Below are positions 34,129-43,854 of a stretch of 43,948 nucleotides of DNA, one piece after another (within the stretch, counting starts at the first letter, position 1; each line of letters opens with the position of its first letter). Source of the stretch: Hydrocarboniphaga sp. (GTDB taxonomy: Bacteria; Pseudomonadota; Gammaproteobacteria; Nevskiales; Nevskiaceae); assembly GCF_028291725.1 (NCBI RefSeq), contig NZ_JAQGNT010000080.1, positions 1 to 43,948 of the forward strand. Direction: 5' to 3'. The notes under the pieces are model-generated. The model was not told the DNA's origin and did no database searches. It was given only the letters and a program-made list of their open reading frames with translations. Position numbers and translations under genes: made by a program.

Positions 34129-35286
34129 GTGCGCAGGCGGCCGGCATTCGGGCTCGCGGCGCTGCTGCTGTGCGTGCTCGCCACGCCGGTGCAGGCGCAT
34201 CTGCTCAATATGACGCGGGTCCAGGTGGACGTCGGTGCCGACGACCAGGTTGCAGTGAGCGCGTCGCTGGATCTGACGCGCGAAGCCGGTGGCGGAGCCG
34301 AGTACTACCGGCTGAGCCGGAGTCCGTCACCGCTGACCGACTCTGGATTGCAGCCGCGGCTGAGTGCTCTGGCTGTCGCGCTGCAGCTGAGGCTCGATGG
34401 CGCGCTGATCCCGCTGCGGGTGACCGGAGTGCGCTTGCCTCAACTGCCGGAGTCGGATTTTCTGAGCCCGGTGGCCTGGCCAATGACCGATATCACGCTG
34501 GTCGGCACGCTGCCGCCGGGCGCGGCGCTCGGCAGCGGCAGCCTGCAGATGCGCTTCGATCCGGCGTTCCGCTTCGAGGAGCCGATTGCGCTGACGCTGC
34601 AGCTGGGCAGCAGCGGGCGGCGCATGACGCGCTGGCTGGTGGCCGGACAGCTGAGCCCCAGCTTGCCGCTGCGCGCGCCGACGTCGGGCGAGGCGGCGGA
34701 ATCAGCGGCCGGCAGCGAGCCGGTTTTGAGCGGGCTGTGGCGATACCTGGTCTTCGGCTTCGAGCACATCCTGCCGCGCGGGCTGGATCACATGCTGTTC
34801 GTGATCGGCCTGTATCTCGGCACGCGGCGCTTGCGCACGCTGCTGATGCTGGTGACCAGTTTCACGGTCGCGCACTCGGCGACGCTGATCCTGGCGAGCT
34901 TCGGCGCGCTGCGCTTGCCGGCTTCGGTGGTGGAGCCGCTGATCACGCTGTCCATCGTCTGGATCGGCCTGGAGAACCTGCTGTCGGAGCGCGTGCGTGC
35001 GTGGCGCGTCGCGCTGGTCTTCGCGTTCGGCTTGCTGCACGGCCTGGGCTTCGCCGCTGCACTGAAGGAGCTGGGCTTGCCGCAGTCCAACTTCCTGGCG
35101 ACGCTGCTGAGCTTCAATCTGGGTGTGGAGTTCGGCCAGCTGGCGGTGATCGGGCTGGCCCTGCTGCTGACCGGCTGGTCGCGCCAGCATTCCGGCTACC
35201 GCCGCTACTTCGTGATCCCCGGCTCCCTGACGATCGCGATGCTGGCGCTGGTCTGGACCGTACTGCGGCTACGCTCCGCGGGCTGA
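34129..35286 (+). CDS. hupE: HupE/UreJ-family membrane protein
   Basis: A 385-residue protein starting at GTG 34129. A signal peptide (to about 24, ATPVQA) leads to a periplasmic domain of about 170 residues, then six to seven membrane segments (about 205-380) with the HupE/UreJ pattern: GFEHILPRGLDHMLFVIGL, SFTVAHSATLILA and GLLHGLGFAAAL, whose His residues are those proposed for nickel or cobalt transport in the family. The long N-terminal domain marks the HupE_UreJ_2 form. It is five bases downstream of the deaminase-like lipoprotein and surely co-translated with it. It ends 11 bases from the convergent MFS gene. Metal specificity is not readable. Confidence 0.88.
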   Translation: MRRRPAFGLAALLLCVLATPVQAHLLNMTRVQVDVGADDQVAVSASLDLTREAGGGAEYYRLSRSPSPLTDSGLQPRLSALAVALQLRLDGALIPLRVTGVRLPQLPESDFLSPVAWPMTDITLVGTLPPGAALGSGSLQMRFDPAFRFEEPIALTLQLGSSGRRMTRWLVAGQLSPSLPLRAPTSGEAAESAAGSEPVLSGLWRYLVFGFEHILPRGLDHMLFVIGLYLGTRRLRTLLMLVTSFTVAHSATLILASFGALRLPASVVEPLITLSIVWIGLENLLSERVRAWRVALVFAFGLLHGLGFAAALKELGLPQSNFLATLLSFNLGVEFGQLAVIGLALLLTGWSRQHSGYRRYFVIPGSLTIAMLALVWTVLRLRSAG

Positions 35287-35297
35287 TTCGTGCCCGG

Positions 35298-36632
35298 CTA
35301 TTCGCCGTCGCGCCGCTCTTCCAGGCTGCGATTGACGCGCAGCGCCAACAACGTGCCGATCGCGCCGGAGAGCAGGTACAGGCCGACATAGCCGACGCCG
35401 AAGTGCGAGGCGATGCCGAGCGCCACCAGCGGCGCGAAACCGGCGCCCAGCAGCCAGCCGAGATCCGAGGTCAGCACCGCGCCGCTATAACGGTAGCGGC
35501 TGGCGAAGCTGGAATTGACCGCGCCAGCAGCCTGCGCATGGGTGAAGCCGAGCAGCGCGAAGCCGACCAGGATGAAGGTGTAGGCACCGGCCGTGGTGCC
35601 TTGCGAGAACAGCGGCAGCATGCCGGCCAGGCTGAAGATCGCGATCAGTACCGCGCCGACCCCCAGCGTGGTGCGCCGGCCGAGCCGGTCGGCGATCTTG
35701 CCCGAGGCCAGCATGGTCAGCACCGAGATGCCGGCGCCCGCGAGCTGCACCAGCAGGTACTCGGTGACCGACTCCTGGGTAAACAGCGTGACCCAGGACA
35801 GCGGGAAGATCGTGACCAGGTGGAACAGCGCGTAGCTGGCCAGCGGCGCCAGCGCGCCGAGCAGGATATTGCCGCCCTGGGTGCGGAACAGCTCGCCAAG
35901 CGGCGAGGGCACCAGCTCCTTGGCTTTCAGCAGTTCGCTGAACTCCGGCGTCACCACCAGGCGCAGTCGCGCGAACAGCGCGACCACGTTGATCGCGAAC
36001 GCCACGTAGAACGGATAGCGCCAGCCCCAGGACATGAAGTCTGCTGTCGACAGGCTCGAGATCAGGAACACGAACAAGCCTGCGGCCAGCATGAAGCCCA
36101 GCGGCGCGCCAAGCTGCGGGATCATCGCGTACCAGCCGCGATGCTTTTGCGGCGCGTTCAGCGCCAGCAGCGAGGGCAGGCCGTCCCAGCTGCCGCCAAG
36201 CGCGATGCCCTGGGCGATGCGGAACAGCGCCAGCAGGATGATCGAATACTGGCCCAGATCGGCATAGCTCGGCAGAAAAGCGGTGCCTGCGGTCGCCGTG
36301 CCGAGCATGAACAGCGCGATGGTCAGCTTGGCGCCGCGGCCGTAGCGGTCGTGGATCACCCGGAACAGCAGCGAGCCGATCGGCCGCGCGATGAACGCCA
36401 GCGAGAAGATCGTGAACGAGTACAGCGTCGCGTCCATCGGCGAGGCGAACGGGAAGCACAGTGCCGGGAACACCAGCACCGAGGCGATGCCGTAGACGAA
36501 GAAGTCGAAGAACTCGGAGATGCGGCCGATGATCACGCCGATCGCAATCTCGCTGGGTGCGACGCGGACGGCCACAGCGGTCGAGTTGCGATCCGTACCG
36601 TCTATCTGGGCATCTGAATGGGCGGTAGACAT
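35298..36632 (-). CDS. MFS transporter, metabolite:H+ symporter (MHS) type
   Basis: A 444-residue inner-membrane protein with about 12 membrane segments. The start region EIAIGVIIGRISEFFDFFVYGIAS and the inter-helix signatures DRYGRGAKLT (loop 2-3) and GKIADRLGRRTTL (loop 8-9) place it in the MHS branch (ProP, ShiA, KgtP-like symporters) of the major facilitator superfamily. Substrate unknown. It is convergent with the hupE gene and divergent from cyoA, 151 bases away; no relation to either is evident. Confidence 0.9.
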   Translation of the reverse strand: MSTAHSDAQIDGTDRNSTAVAVRVAPSEIAIGVIIGRISEFFDFFVYGIASVLVFPALCFPFASPMDATLYSFTIFSLAFIARPIGSLLFRVIHDRYGRGAKLTIALFMLGTATAGTAFLPSYADLGQYSIILLALFRIAQGIALGGSWDGLPSLLALNAPQKHRGWYAMIPQLGAPLGFMLAAGLFVFLISSLSTADFMSWGWRYPFYVAFAINVVALFARLRLVVTPEFSELLKAKELVPSPLGELFRTQGGNILLGALAPLASYALFHLVTIFPLSWVTLFTQESVTEYLLVQLAGAGISVLTMLASGKIADRLGRRTTLGVGAVLIAIFSLAGMLPLFSQGTTAGAYTFILVGFALLGFTHAQAAGAVNSSFASRYRYSGAVLTSDLGWLLGAGFAPLVALGIASHFGVGYVGLYLLSGAIGTLLALRVNRSLEERRDGE

Positions 36633-36783
36633 CCTGCTCCGGGCCTGTATGGTTGGCGTGCAGCTTTGCGAGGGCCGAACAGTCGCACGGTCCGCGCCTG
36701 GCGACGATAGGACAAAACGTCCAATCGCGCTTATCCGGTCGGGTGCTTAAAGTCGCGGCTCCCCGGGTTCAATACGATACGCC

Positions 36784-37881
36784 ATGTTCGTCCGAGTCCT
36801 GCGCAAGGTACTGCTGCTTACGCTGGCCACTTTGATGGCCGGGTGCAATGCCGTCGTGCTGCATCCCTTTGGCGACATCGCGATCCAGCAGCGCAATCTG
36901 GTCGTCGCGTCCACGGTGCTGATGCTGCTGGTGATCGTGCCGGTGATCGTGCTGACCTTCGTCTTCGCCTGGCGCTACCGCCAGTCGAATACCGAGGCGG
37001 TGTACGAGCCCGACTGGCACCATTCCACCGCGCTGGAGCTGATCATCTGGTCGGCGCCGCTGCTGATCGTCATCGCGCTCGGCGCACTGACCTGGATCGG
37101 CACCCATACTCTGGACCCGTACCGGCCGTTGGATCGTATCGACGCCTCGCGCCCGGTCACGGCGGACATGAAGCCGCTGAAGGTGCAGGTGGTCGCGCTC
37201 GACTGGAAATGGCTGTTCATCTACCCGGACTACGGCGTCGCCACGGTCAACGAGCTGGCGGCGCCGGTCGATGTGCCGATCAACTTCCAGATCACCGCGT
37301 CGACGGTGATGAACTCGTTCTACATCCCGGCGCTGGCCGGCCAGATCTACGCCATGCCGGGCATGGAAACGCGCCTGCACGCGGTGATCAACCAGGCGGG
37401 CGACTATGAAGGCTTCTCGGCCAATTACAGCGGCGCCGGTTTCTCGGGCATGCGCTTTCGCTTCAAGGGCATGAGCGGCGACGACTTTGACCGCTGGGTG
37501 GCGCGCGTCAAGGTCGGCGGCAGCGCGCTGCAGCGCGACGCCTATATGCAGCTCGAGAAGCCCAGCGAGCGCGAGCCGGTACATTACTTTGCGACCGCAA
37601 CGGCCGGGCTCTACGACAAGATCCTGAACATGTGCGTCGATCCGAGCAAGATGTGCATGAGCGACATGATGAAGATCGATGCCAAGGGCGGCCTCGGCAT
37701 GGAGAGCGTCTACAACATCTCGCGCCTGGCCTATGACAAGCCGCGCAGACGCGATCAGGCGGCGATAAGCACGCCACGCCGCGAGTACGTTACCGCGCTG
37801 TGTGCCTCCGACCCTGAAGTCGTCCTGTCATCCGTTGTCGTGCCGGCGCCGAGCGAAGTCTCGGCCCGTTTCGCGCCCTGA
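36784..37881 (+). CDS. cyoA: Cytochrome bo3 ubiquinol oxidase subunit II
   Basis: A 365-residue lipoprotein subunit of the bo3 terminal oxidase. The lipobox is LMAGC (Cys21), followed by two membrane segments (about 43-65 and 85-105) and a periplasmic cupredoxin-fold domain (LDWKWLFIYP, NFQITASTVMNSFYIPALAGQIYAMPG) that has lost the CuA ligands, as in quinol oxidases. The typical MCVDPSKMCMSDMM segment is present. About 50 residues longer than E. coli CyoA, with a C-terminal extension (after RLAYDKP) with no recognised domain. No strong ribosome site at ATG 36784. First gene of cyoABCD-SURF1. Confidence 0.95.
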   Translation: MFVRVLRKVLLLTLATLMAGCNAVVLHPFGDIAIQQRNLVVASTVLMLLVIVPVIVLTFVFAWRYRQSNTEAVYEPDWHHSTALELIIWSAPLLIVIALGALTWIGTHTLDPYRPLDRIDASRPVTADMKPLKVQVVALDWKWLFIYPDYGVATVNELAAPVDVPINFQITASTVMNSFYIPALAGQIYAMPGMETRLHAVINQAGDYEGFSANYSGAGFSGMRFRFKGMSGDDFDRWVARVKVGGSALQRDAYMQLEKPSEREPVHYFATATAGLYDKILNMCVDPSKMCMSDMMKIDAKGGLGMESVYNISRLAYDKPRRRDQAAISTPRREYVTALCASDPEVVLSSVVVPAPSEVSARFAP

Positions 37882-37925
37882 CTTGCATGCGCCGCGCACG
37901 CTGACCGGCATTCGAGAAATCATCG

Positions 37926-39929
37926 ATGGACCAACGCTCTGAACTGATGCACACCCTTTTCGGTCGCCTGAGCTGGGAGGCCGTGCCGCTGCATGAGCCG
38001 ATCCTGCTGATCACATTCATCGTCACGGCGATTCTCGGCATGAGCCTGCTTGGCTACATCAGCTACGCGCGCAAGTGGAGCTACCTGTACCACGAGTGGT
38101 TCTGCAGCATCGATCACAAGAAGATCGGCATGATGTACATCGTGCTCGGCCTGGTGATGCTGCTGCGCGGCTTCGCCGACGCGATCATGATGCGCATGCA
38201 GCAGGCGATGTCCTTCGGCGATTCGGTGGGTTATCTGCCGCCGCACCACTACGACCAGATCTTTACTGCGCACGGCGTGATCATGATCTTCTTCGTCGCG
38301 ATGCCGCTGGTCACCGGCCTGATGAACTACGTGGTGCCGCTGCAGATCGGTGCGCGCGATGTCGCGTTTCCTTTCCTGAACAATTTCAGCTTCTGGATGA
38401 CCGCCGCCGGCGCGGTGCTGGTGATGATGTCGCTGTTCGTCGGTGAGTTCGCACGCACCGGCTGGCTTGCGTATCCGCCGCTGTCTGGGCCCGCTTACAG
38501 CCCGGATGTCGGGGTCGACTACTACATATGGTCGCTGCAGATCGCCGGCGTCGGGACATTGTTATCCGGCGTCAATCTGCTGGCGACGATCATCAAGATG
38601 CGCGCGCCCGGCATGGGCCTGATGAAGATGCCGATCTTCACCTGGACCGCGCTGTGCACCAACGTGCTGATCGTCGCCGCGTTCCCGGTGCTGACCGCGG
38701 TGCTGGTGCTGCTGTCGCTGGATCGTTATGCGGGGATGAACTTCTTCAGCAACGATTTCGGCGGCAACGCGATGATGTACGTGAACCTGATCTGGATCTG
38801 GGGCCACCCAGAGGTCTATATCCTGATCCTGCCGGTGTTCGGCGTGTTCTCGGAAGTGGTGTCCACGTTCAGCGGCAAGCGCCTGTTCGGCTATGCGTCG
38901 ATGGTCTACGCCACGGTCGTGATCACGATCCTGTCGTACCTGGTGTGGCTGCATCACTTCTTTACGATGGGCTCGGGCGCCAGCGTCAACTCGTTTTTTG
39001 GCATCACGACGATGATCATCTCGATCCCGACCGGCGCGAAGATGTTCAACTGGCTGTTCACGATGTACCGCGGCCGCATCCGCTTCGAAGTGCCGATGCT
39101 ATGGACGATGGGCTTCATGTTCACTTTCGTGATCGGCGGCATGACCGGCGTGCTGCTGGCGGTGCCGCCGGCCGATTTCGTGCTGCACAACTCGCTGTTC
39201 CTGGTCGCGCACTTTCACAACGTGATTATCGGCGGCGTGGTGTTCGGCGTGTTCGCCGGCATCAACTTCTGGTTCCCAAAGGCCACCGGCTTCAAGCTCG
39301 ATCCGTTCTGGGGCAAGGTCTCGTTCTGGTTCTGGCTGAGCGGCTTCTGGTTCGCGTTCATGCCGCTGTACGTGCTGGGCCTGATGGGCGTCACGCGGCG
39401 CCTGAGCCACTTCGAAGATCCGAGCTTGCAGATCTGGTTCCAGATCGCTGCGTTCGGCGCCTTGCTGATCCTGTTCGGCATCATCGCGATGCTGGTGCAG
39501 ATCGTCGTCAGCATCCGCAATCGCGAGGCGCTGCGCGATCACACCGGCGATCCCTGGAATGGCCGCACGCTGGAATGGTCGACCTCGTCGCCGCCGCCGG
39601 CTTACAACTTTGCGTTCACACCGAACGTCCATGAGCAGGATGCCTGGTGGGACATGAAGGCGCGCGGCTCGCAGCGCCCAACCGCGGGCTTCATCCCGAT
39701 CCACATGCCGAAAAACACGGCGGCCGGCCTGGTGCTGGCAGGCATCGCAATGATCTGCGGCTTTGCCCTGATCTGGCATATTTGGTGGCTTGCCGGAGTG
39801 TCCTTTGCTTGCCTGATCGGCGGCGCGATTTATCACAGCTTCAACTACGATCGCGATTTCCACATTCCAGCAGACGAAGTGAGAGTGGTTGAGAACCAAC
39901 GTAGCCGCCAGCTGGCGCTACAGGCCTGA
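37926..39929 (+). CDS. cyoB: Cytochrome bo3 ubiquinol oxidase subunit I
   Basis: A 667-residue haem-copper oxidase core that reduces oxygen with electrons from ubiquinol and pumps protons. Ligands fit E. coli with an offset of ten: H116 and H431 (low-spin haem), H429 (haem o3), and CuB ligands H294 (WGHPEVY with cross-linked Y298), H343 and H344 (WLHHFF). Quinone-site residues R81, D85, H108 and Q111 (LLRGFAD, PPHHYDQ) are conserved. About 15 membrane segments. Followed after four bases by cyoC. Confidence 0.98.
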   Translation: MDQRSELMHTLFGRLSWEAVPLHEPILLITFIVTAILGMSLLGYISYARKWSYLYHEWFCSIDHKKIGMMYIVLGLVMLLRGFADAIMMRMQQAMSFGDSVGYLPPHHYDQIFTAHGVIMIFFVAMPLVTGLMNYVVPLQIGARDVAFPFLNNFSFWMTAAGAVLVMMSLFVGEFARTGWLAYPPLSGPAYSPDVGVDYYIWSLQIAGVGTLLSGVNLLATIIKMRAPGMGLMKMPIFTWTALCTNVLIVAAFPVLTAVLVLLSLDRYAGMNFFSNDFGGNAMMYVNLIWIWGHPEVYILILPVFGVFSEVVSTFSGKRLFGYASMVYATVVITILSYLVWLHHFFTMGSGASVNSFFGITTMIISIPTGAKMFNWLFTMYRGRIRFEVPMLWTMGFMFTFVIGGMTGVLLAVPPADFVLHNSLFLVAHFHNVIIGGVVFGVFAGINFWFPKATGFKLDPFWGKVSFWFWLSGFWFAFMPLYVLGLMGVTRRLSHFEDPSLQIWFQIAAFGALLILFGIIAMLVQIVVSIRNREALRDHTGDPWNGRTLEWSTSSPPPAYNFAFTPNVHEQDAWWDMKARGSQRPTAGFIPIHMPKNTAAGLVLAGIAMICGFALIWHIWWLAGVSFACLIGGAIYHSFNYDRDFHIPADEVRVVENQRSRQLALQA

Positions 39930-39933
39930 TCCG

Positions 39934-40566
39934 ATGGCACACACTGGAACCCATGCAATGAGCGCCGACGAGGCGATCAGCTACTACGATATGAAGGGCG
40001 AGCATCATCCGGAAAACGGAACGATGCTCGGCTTCTGGCTGTACCTGATGAGCGACTGCCTGGTCTTCGCGGTGCTGTTCGCGATGTACGGCGTGCTCGG
40101 CGGTAACTACGCTGCAGGCCCGGGTCCGAAAGAACTGTTCGAACTGCCCGTTGTTGCGGTCAATACCTCGATGCTGCTGTTCTCGTCGATTACCTACGGT
40201 TTTGCGATGCTCGAGATGGCGCGCAACCGCAAGAGCGCAACGCTGAGCTGGCTGGCGATCACGGGCCTGTTTGGAGCAGCCTTCGTCGGCCTGGAGCTGC
40301 ATGAGTTCGCTCACCTGATCTCTGAAGGCGCGGTCCCGCAGCGCAGCGCCTTCCTGTCGAGTTTCTTTACGCTGGTCGGCACGCACGGCCTGCACGTGAG
40401 CTTCGGTATCGTCTGGCTGGTGACGTTGATGGTGCAAGTGGGCAAGGGCGGGCTGACGGTCGAGAATCGCCGGCGCCTGAGCTGCCTGAGCCTGTTCTGG
40501 CACTTTCTCGACGTCGTATGGATCGGCGTCTTCACCTTCGTCTATCTGATGGGAGTGCTGCGATGA
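39934..40566 (+). CDS. cyoC: Cytochrome bo3 ubiquinol oxidase subunit III
   Basis: A 210-residue subunit with five membrane segments, stabilising the oxidase core. ATG 39934 gives [29 protein letters not shown]; an upstream start at 39889 overlaps cyoB and is less likely. Family blocks [29 protein letters not shown] and the C-terminal [21 protein letters not shown] are present. The stop overlaps the cyoD start (ATGA at 40563-40566). Confidence 0.97.
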   Translation: MAHTGTHAMSADEAISYYDMKGEHHPENGTMLGFWLYLMSDCLVFAVLFAMYGVLGGNYAAGPGPKELFELPVVAVNTSMLLFSSITYGFAMLEMARNRKSATLSWLAITGLFGAAFVGLELHEFAHLISEGAVPQRSAFLSSFFTLVGTHGLHVSFGIVWLVTLMVQVGKGGLTVENRRRLSCLSLFWHFLDVVWIGVFTFVYLMGVLR

Positions 40567-40964
40567 GCGCTGCGCACGACGAACACGACGCGAGGCATGT
40601 ACACGGCCACGACCGTGGCCACGGCGAAGCTGAGGCGCACGGTTCTTTCAAGGCCTATATGACCGGCTTTGTGCTGTCGGTAGTGCTGACTGCAATCCCA
40701 TTCTGGCTGGTGATGGGTGGCGTGATCGCCGACAAGCAGGTGACGACCCTGATCATCATGGCCTTCGCGGTCGTGCAGATCTTCGTGCACATGATTTACT
40801 TCCTGCACATGAATACGAGTTCGGAAGGCGGCTGGAATATGCTCGCTCTGATCTTCACGCTGGTGCTCGTCGTGATTACCTTGAGCGGATCGTTGTGGGT
40901 TATGTATCACATGAATGCCAATATGATGCCGATGTCTGTGCACGACATGCGCAATATGCCCTGA
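40563..40964 (+). CDS. cyoD: Cytochrome bo3 ubiquinol oxidase subunit IV
   Basis: A 133-residue small subunit with three membrane segments (from about 32) and the conserved [18 protein letters not shown] loop. The N-terminus is unusually His-rich (about eight His in the first 26 residues, [16 protein letters not shown]), a possible copper-binding tract. Start overlaps cyoC; its stop overlaps the ATG of the SURF1 gene by one base (TGATG). Confidence 0.96.
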   Translation: MSAAHDEHDARHVHGHDRGHGEAEAHGSFKAYMTGFVLSVVLTAIPFWLVMGGVIADKQVTTLIIMAFAVVQIFVHMIYFLHMNTSSEGGWNMLALIFTLVLVVITLSGSLWVMYHMNANMMPMSVHDMRNMP

Positions 40965-41689
40965 TGAGCAAGCCGACCGACGAGGCGGCGCCGTGTTCAG
41001 TGGTCGGCTTCGTGTTGCTGAGCGTGCTGGTGCTGTTTTTGTTCGCCGGGTTTTTTATGCTCGGCACTTGGCAGTTTCAACGCCGGGCCTGGAAGCTGGA
41101 TTTGATCCAGCGTGTCGAGCAGAGAGTGCACGCGGTTCCGGTTTCGGCGCCGGGTATCGATGTCTGGGCAGACATCGATACCGACGATGAATATCGGCAC
41201 GTGGCGGCGGTTGGCGAATACCTGCGCGACCGTGGTGTGTTCGTACAGGCGGTCACCGAGTCCGGCCCGGGCTATTGGCTGCTGACGCCGCTGCAGACTC
41301 GCGACGGCTTTGTCGTGCTGATCAATCGCGGATTCGTCGAGAAAGCGATCTTCACTGGCGAGTCTTCTCAAGGTGAGGTCAGGGTTGCCGGTCTGCTGCG
41401 TCTGACCGAACCCAAGGGCGGCTTCCTTCGGCGTAACGATCCCGCTGCGAATCGCTGGTTTTCGCGCGATGTCGCGGCGATCGCATCCGCAGCGAACCTG
41501 CCGGCGAAGGACGTTGCTCCGTACTTCATCGACGCCGACGCCGGTCCGCGGTCGGCCGGTGACCCGGTCGGCGGCATGACCGTCATAAGCTTTCACAACA
41601 GCCACCTGGTCTACGCGATCACCTGGTACGGCCTGGCGCTGATGACGGCTGTCGCCGCTTACCGGCTGCTGCGCTCCCGTAAGCGCTAA
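40964..41689 (+). CDS. SURF1-family oxidase assembly protein
   Basis: A 241-residue SURF1-family membrane protein that assists haem insertion during oxidase assembly. Two membrane segments flank a periplasmic domain: one at about 13-35 and the other at about 212-232. The N-terminal LGTWQFQRRAWKLDLI is the family hallmark, with YWLLTPLQTRDGFVVLINRGFV and the C-terminal FHNSHLVYAITWYGLA. Coupled to cyoD by a one-base overlap, so it is dedicated to this oxidase. Confidence 0.93.
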   Translation: MSKPTDEAAPCSVVGFVLLSVLVLFLFAGFFMLGTWQFQRRAWKLDLIQRVEQRVHAVPVSAPGIDVWADIDTDDEYRHVAAVGEYLRDRGVFVQAVTESGPGYWLLTPLQTRDGFVVLINRGFVEKAIFTGESSQGEVRVAGLLRLTEPKGGFLRRNDPAANRWFSRDVAAIASAANLPAKDVAPYFIDADAGPRSAGDPVGGMTVISFHNSHLVYAITWYGLALMTAVAAYRLLRSRKR

Positions 41690-41700
41690 CGCCTTCACAA

Positions 41701-41733
41701 GTCCGCCATCCCCGCGTTCGCGGGAATGACGTC
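41701..41733. repeat. Single-arm, degraded copy of repeat family C
   Basis: CCATCCCCGCGTTCGCGGGA with flanking GACGTC corresponds to one arm of family C. It lies in the 79-base gap between the SURF1 gene and the RegB-like kinase. Confidence 0.7.
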
Positions 41734-41768
41734 AGCCGGGCTTTACCGACGCTACGCCGTCGTCCACG

Positions 41769-43139
41769 ATGCGCGCCATGCAACCCAGCTCCGCCACCGA
41801 TCTGACTCGTCGTCCCGGGCAATCCCTGAATGCCTCGTCCGGCGAAACCGTCGGCCAGCAAAACATGCTGCAGTTGATCCAGCTGCGTTGGATCGCGGTC
41901 ATCGGCCAGGTTCTGACGATCGCCTACGTCAGCCTCGTGTTCAAGATCGAATTGCCGCTGATCGCGATGTCGGCGGTGCTGTGCTTTCTGGTGGGGCTCA
42001 ATCTCTTCAGCTTATATCGCCCGCGCGAGGTCGGGGATGTGCGCAATGGCGCGTTGCTGACCGCGCTGCTTCTCGACGTCGCCGCGCTCACGGCTCTGCT
42101 TTACATGAGCGGTGGGGCGACCAATCCTTTTGTGTTCCTGTATTTGCTGCAGGTGGCCATCGGCGCCGTGTTGCTCGAAGCCTGGTCGACCTGGACGATG
42201 GTTGTCGTCACCAGTCTGTGTTTCGCGTTCCTGATGCGCTTCTATATGCCGCTGGACATGCGTCCATCCGATGCCGATGAACTGTTCCATCTGCATGTTA
42301 TCGGCATGCTGATTTGCTTTGCTCTCGATGTCGGTCTGCTGGTCGTGTTCATGACACGCATCAATCGGATACTTCGCGGGCGCGATGCGCGGCTCGCGGA
42401 TCTACGCCAGCGTGCCGCCGAGGAAGATCATATCGTGCGCATGGGTCTGCTCGCTTCCGGCGCCGCGCATGAACTCGGCACGCCGCTGGCGACACTGTCG
42501 GTGATTCTCGGTGACTGGCGCCGCATGTCCGTGTTCCGCGGCGATCCTGAACTTCTGCAGGAACTTGGGGACATGCAGGCCGAGGTGCAGCGCTGCAAGA
42601 CCATCGTCACCGGCATCCTGTTGTCGGCCGGTGAAGCGCGCGGCGAGTCGCCGGCTGTGACGACGATCGGCAGCTTTCTGGACGAGCTGGTCGAGGAGTG
42701 GCGCAGCACGCGGCCGGTTGTTGCGTTCGATTACGACTATGAGAATGACCGTGACGGCGCGCACGATGCCTATGAGAACTTTCCGATCGTTTCGGATTCG
42801 GCGCTAAAGCAGGTGATCTGCACGGTGCTCGACAATGCTTTGGAGAGTTCGCCGCTGTGGGTCGGCCTGTCGACCTGGTGCAGCGAGGGAATGTTGTCGC
42901 TGGCCGTGCGCGATCGAGGGCCCGGCTTTGAGCCTGAGATGCTAGCGCAGATCGGTAAGCCTTATCAGTCGAGCAAGGGCAGGCCGGGTGGTGGTCTGGG
43001 CTTGTTCCTGGTGGTTAACGTGGTGCGCAAACTCGGCGGCAACGTCAGTGCGGAGAATGCCTTTATCGGCGGCGGCGCGGTCGTCACGCTGAACTTGCCG
43101 CTGGCGGCACTATCGATCGAGCGCACGCAGAATGTCTGA
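41769..43139 (+). CDS. regB: RegB/PrrB/RoxS-type redox sensor kinase
   Basis: A 456-residue inner-membrane kinase with six membrane segments (about 40-200). The heptad GGATNPF (115-121) is the ubiquinone-binding signature of RegB/PrrB. The phosphorylation site is H234 in GAAHELGTPLATL, the RegB-specific H-box. C276 (QRCKTIV) aligns with the redox-active Cys265 of Rhodobacter RegB, 42 residues after the His. The GHKL domain has DNALESS, DRGPGF and GGGLGLFLV. It should sense the quinone pool and redox state and control respiration genes, fitting its position after cyoABCD. ATG 41769 is used; ATG 41778 is equally possible. Overlaps the next gene by eight bases. Confidence 0.93.
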   Translation: MRAMQPSSATDLTRRPGQSLNASSGETVGQQNMLQLIQLRWIAVIGQVLTIAYVSLVFKIELPLIAMSAVLCFLVGLNLFSLYRPREVGDVRNGALLTALLLDVAALTALLYMSGGATNPFVFLYLLQVAIGAVLLEAWSTWTMVVVTSLCFAFLMRFYMPLDMRPSDADELFHLHVIGMLICFALDVGLLVVFMTRINRILRGRDARLADLRQRAAEEDHIVRMGLLASGAAHELGTPLATLSVILGDWRRMSVFRGDPELLQELGDMQAEVQRCKTIVTGILLSAGEARGESPAVTTIGSFLDELVEEWRSTRPVVAFDYDYENDRDGAHDAYENFPIVSDSALKQVICTVLDNALESSPLWVGLSTWCSEGMLSLAVRDRGPGFEPEMLAQIGKPYQSSKGRPGGGLGLFLVVNVVRKLGGNVSAENAFIGGGAVVTLNLPLAALSIERTQNV

Positions 43140-43686
43140 CGAGAGTCCACCTGGCCAGGTTGAGCGGCTGCTGCTAATCGTCGAAGACGATGCTGCTTTC
43201 GCCAGAACTTTGAAGCGATCCTTCGAGCGTCGTGACTATCGAGTCCTGCTCGCTGTAAACGCCAAAGCAGCGCAAGACCTGCTGCAGACCACCAGACCCG
43301 GCTACGCGGTCGTCGATCTCAAGCTCGGCATGGATTCCGGATTGAGTGTCGTGCAGGCCTTGCATCAGCACGACGCGCAAATGCTGATCGTGGTTCTGAC
43401 CGGCTTTGCCAGCATTGCCACCGCGGTGGAGGCGATCAAGCTCGGTGCTTGCAACTATCTGGTGAAGCCTTCCAATACCGACGACATCGAGGCCGCCTTT
43501 ACTCGCGGGCCCAGCGAAATGGAAGTGCCGCTGGCGGCGCGATCGACGTCGATCAAGACGCTGGAATGGGAGCGTATCCACGAGACGCTGGCCGAGACCG
43601 GCTTCAACATCTCCGAAACCGCACGGCGGCTGGGCATGCATAGACGCACTTTGGCTCGCAAATTGGGCAAACGCTGGGTACCTTGA
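43132..43686 (+). CDS. regA: RegA/PrrA/RoxR-type response regulator
   Basis: A 184-residue regulator. Receiver domain with acidic ED at 18-20, phospho-acceptor D62 (YAVVDLKLGMDSGL), T90 and K112 (LVKPS); then a Pro/Ala linker and a Fis-type HTH (NISETARRLGMHRRTLARKLGK) at the C-terminus, exactly the RegA architecture. Partner of the overlapping kinase; likely targets are the cyo operon and other respiratory genes (established for RoxR/RegA in other bacteria, inferred here). The stop is followed by 116 bases before the rrn promoter with no obvious terminator. Confidence 0.94.
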   Translation: MSDESPPGQVERLLLIVEDDAAFARTLKRSFERRDYRVLLAVNAKAAQDLLQTTRPGYAVVDLKLGMDSGLSVVQALHQHDAQMLIVVLTGFASIATAVEAIKLGACNYLVKPSNTDDIEAAFTRGPSEMEVPLAARSTSIKTLEWERIHETLAETGFNISETARRLGMHRRTLARKLGKRWVP

Positions 43687-43802
43687 GCAAAAAACAATCG
43701 GCAGTGCCATTTGGCCTGCTCAAACGGCGTCCAAAATCTGTCGTCAAAGAAAAATAAAGACGATATTAATCAGTAAGTTGTCAATTGGGCGGGAGATGCC
43801 TG

Positions 43803-43830
43803 TTGACGCTTCTATGAATGTCCGTACAAT
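43803..43830 (+). promoter_or_regulatory. Ribosomal RNA operon promoter
   Basis: TTGACG (-35, 43803-43808), 16-base spacer, TACAAT (-10, 43825-43830), followed by a GC-rich discriminator (TCGCCTCCCC) typical of stringently controlled rrn promoters. Upstream, 43745-43790 is AT-rich (AAAGAAAAATAAAGACGATA and further runs), suggesting an UP element. Confidence 0.8.
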
Positions 43831-43854
43831 TCGCCTCCCCAGTGACGGCGTCTT

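Noticed and set aside
34068-36617. An 849-codon open frame on the plus strand
   Set aside because: It runs out of frame through hupE and then antisense to the MFS gene; the residue mix (Arg, Ala, Gln rich, no domains) is that of a high-GC shadow.
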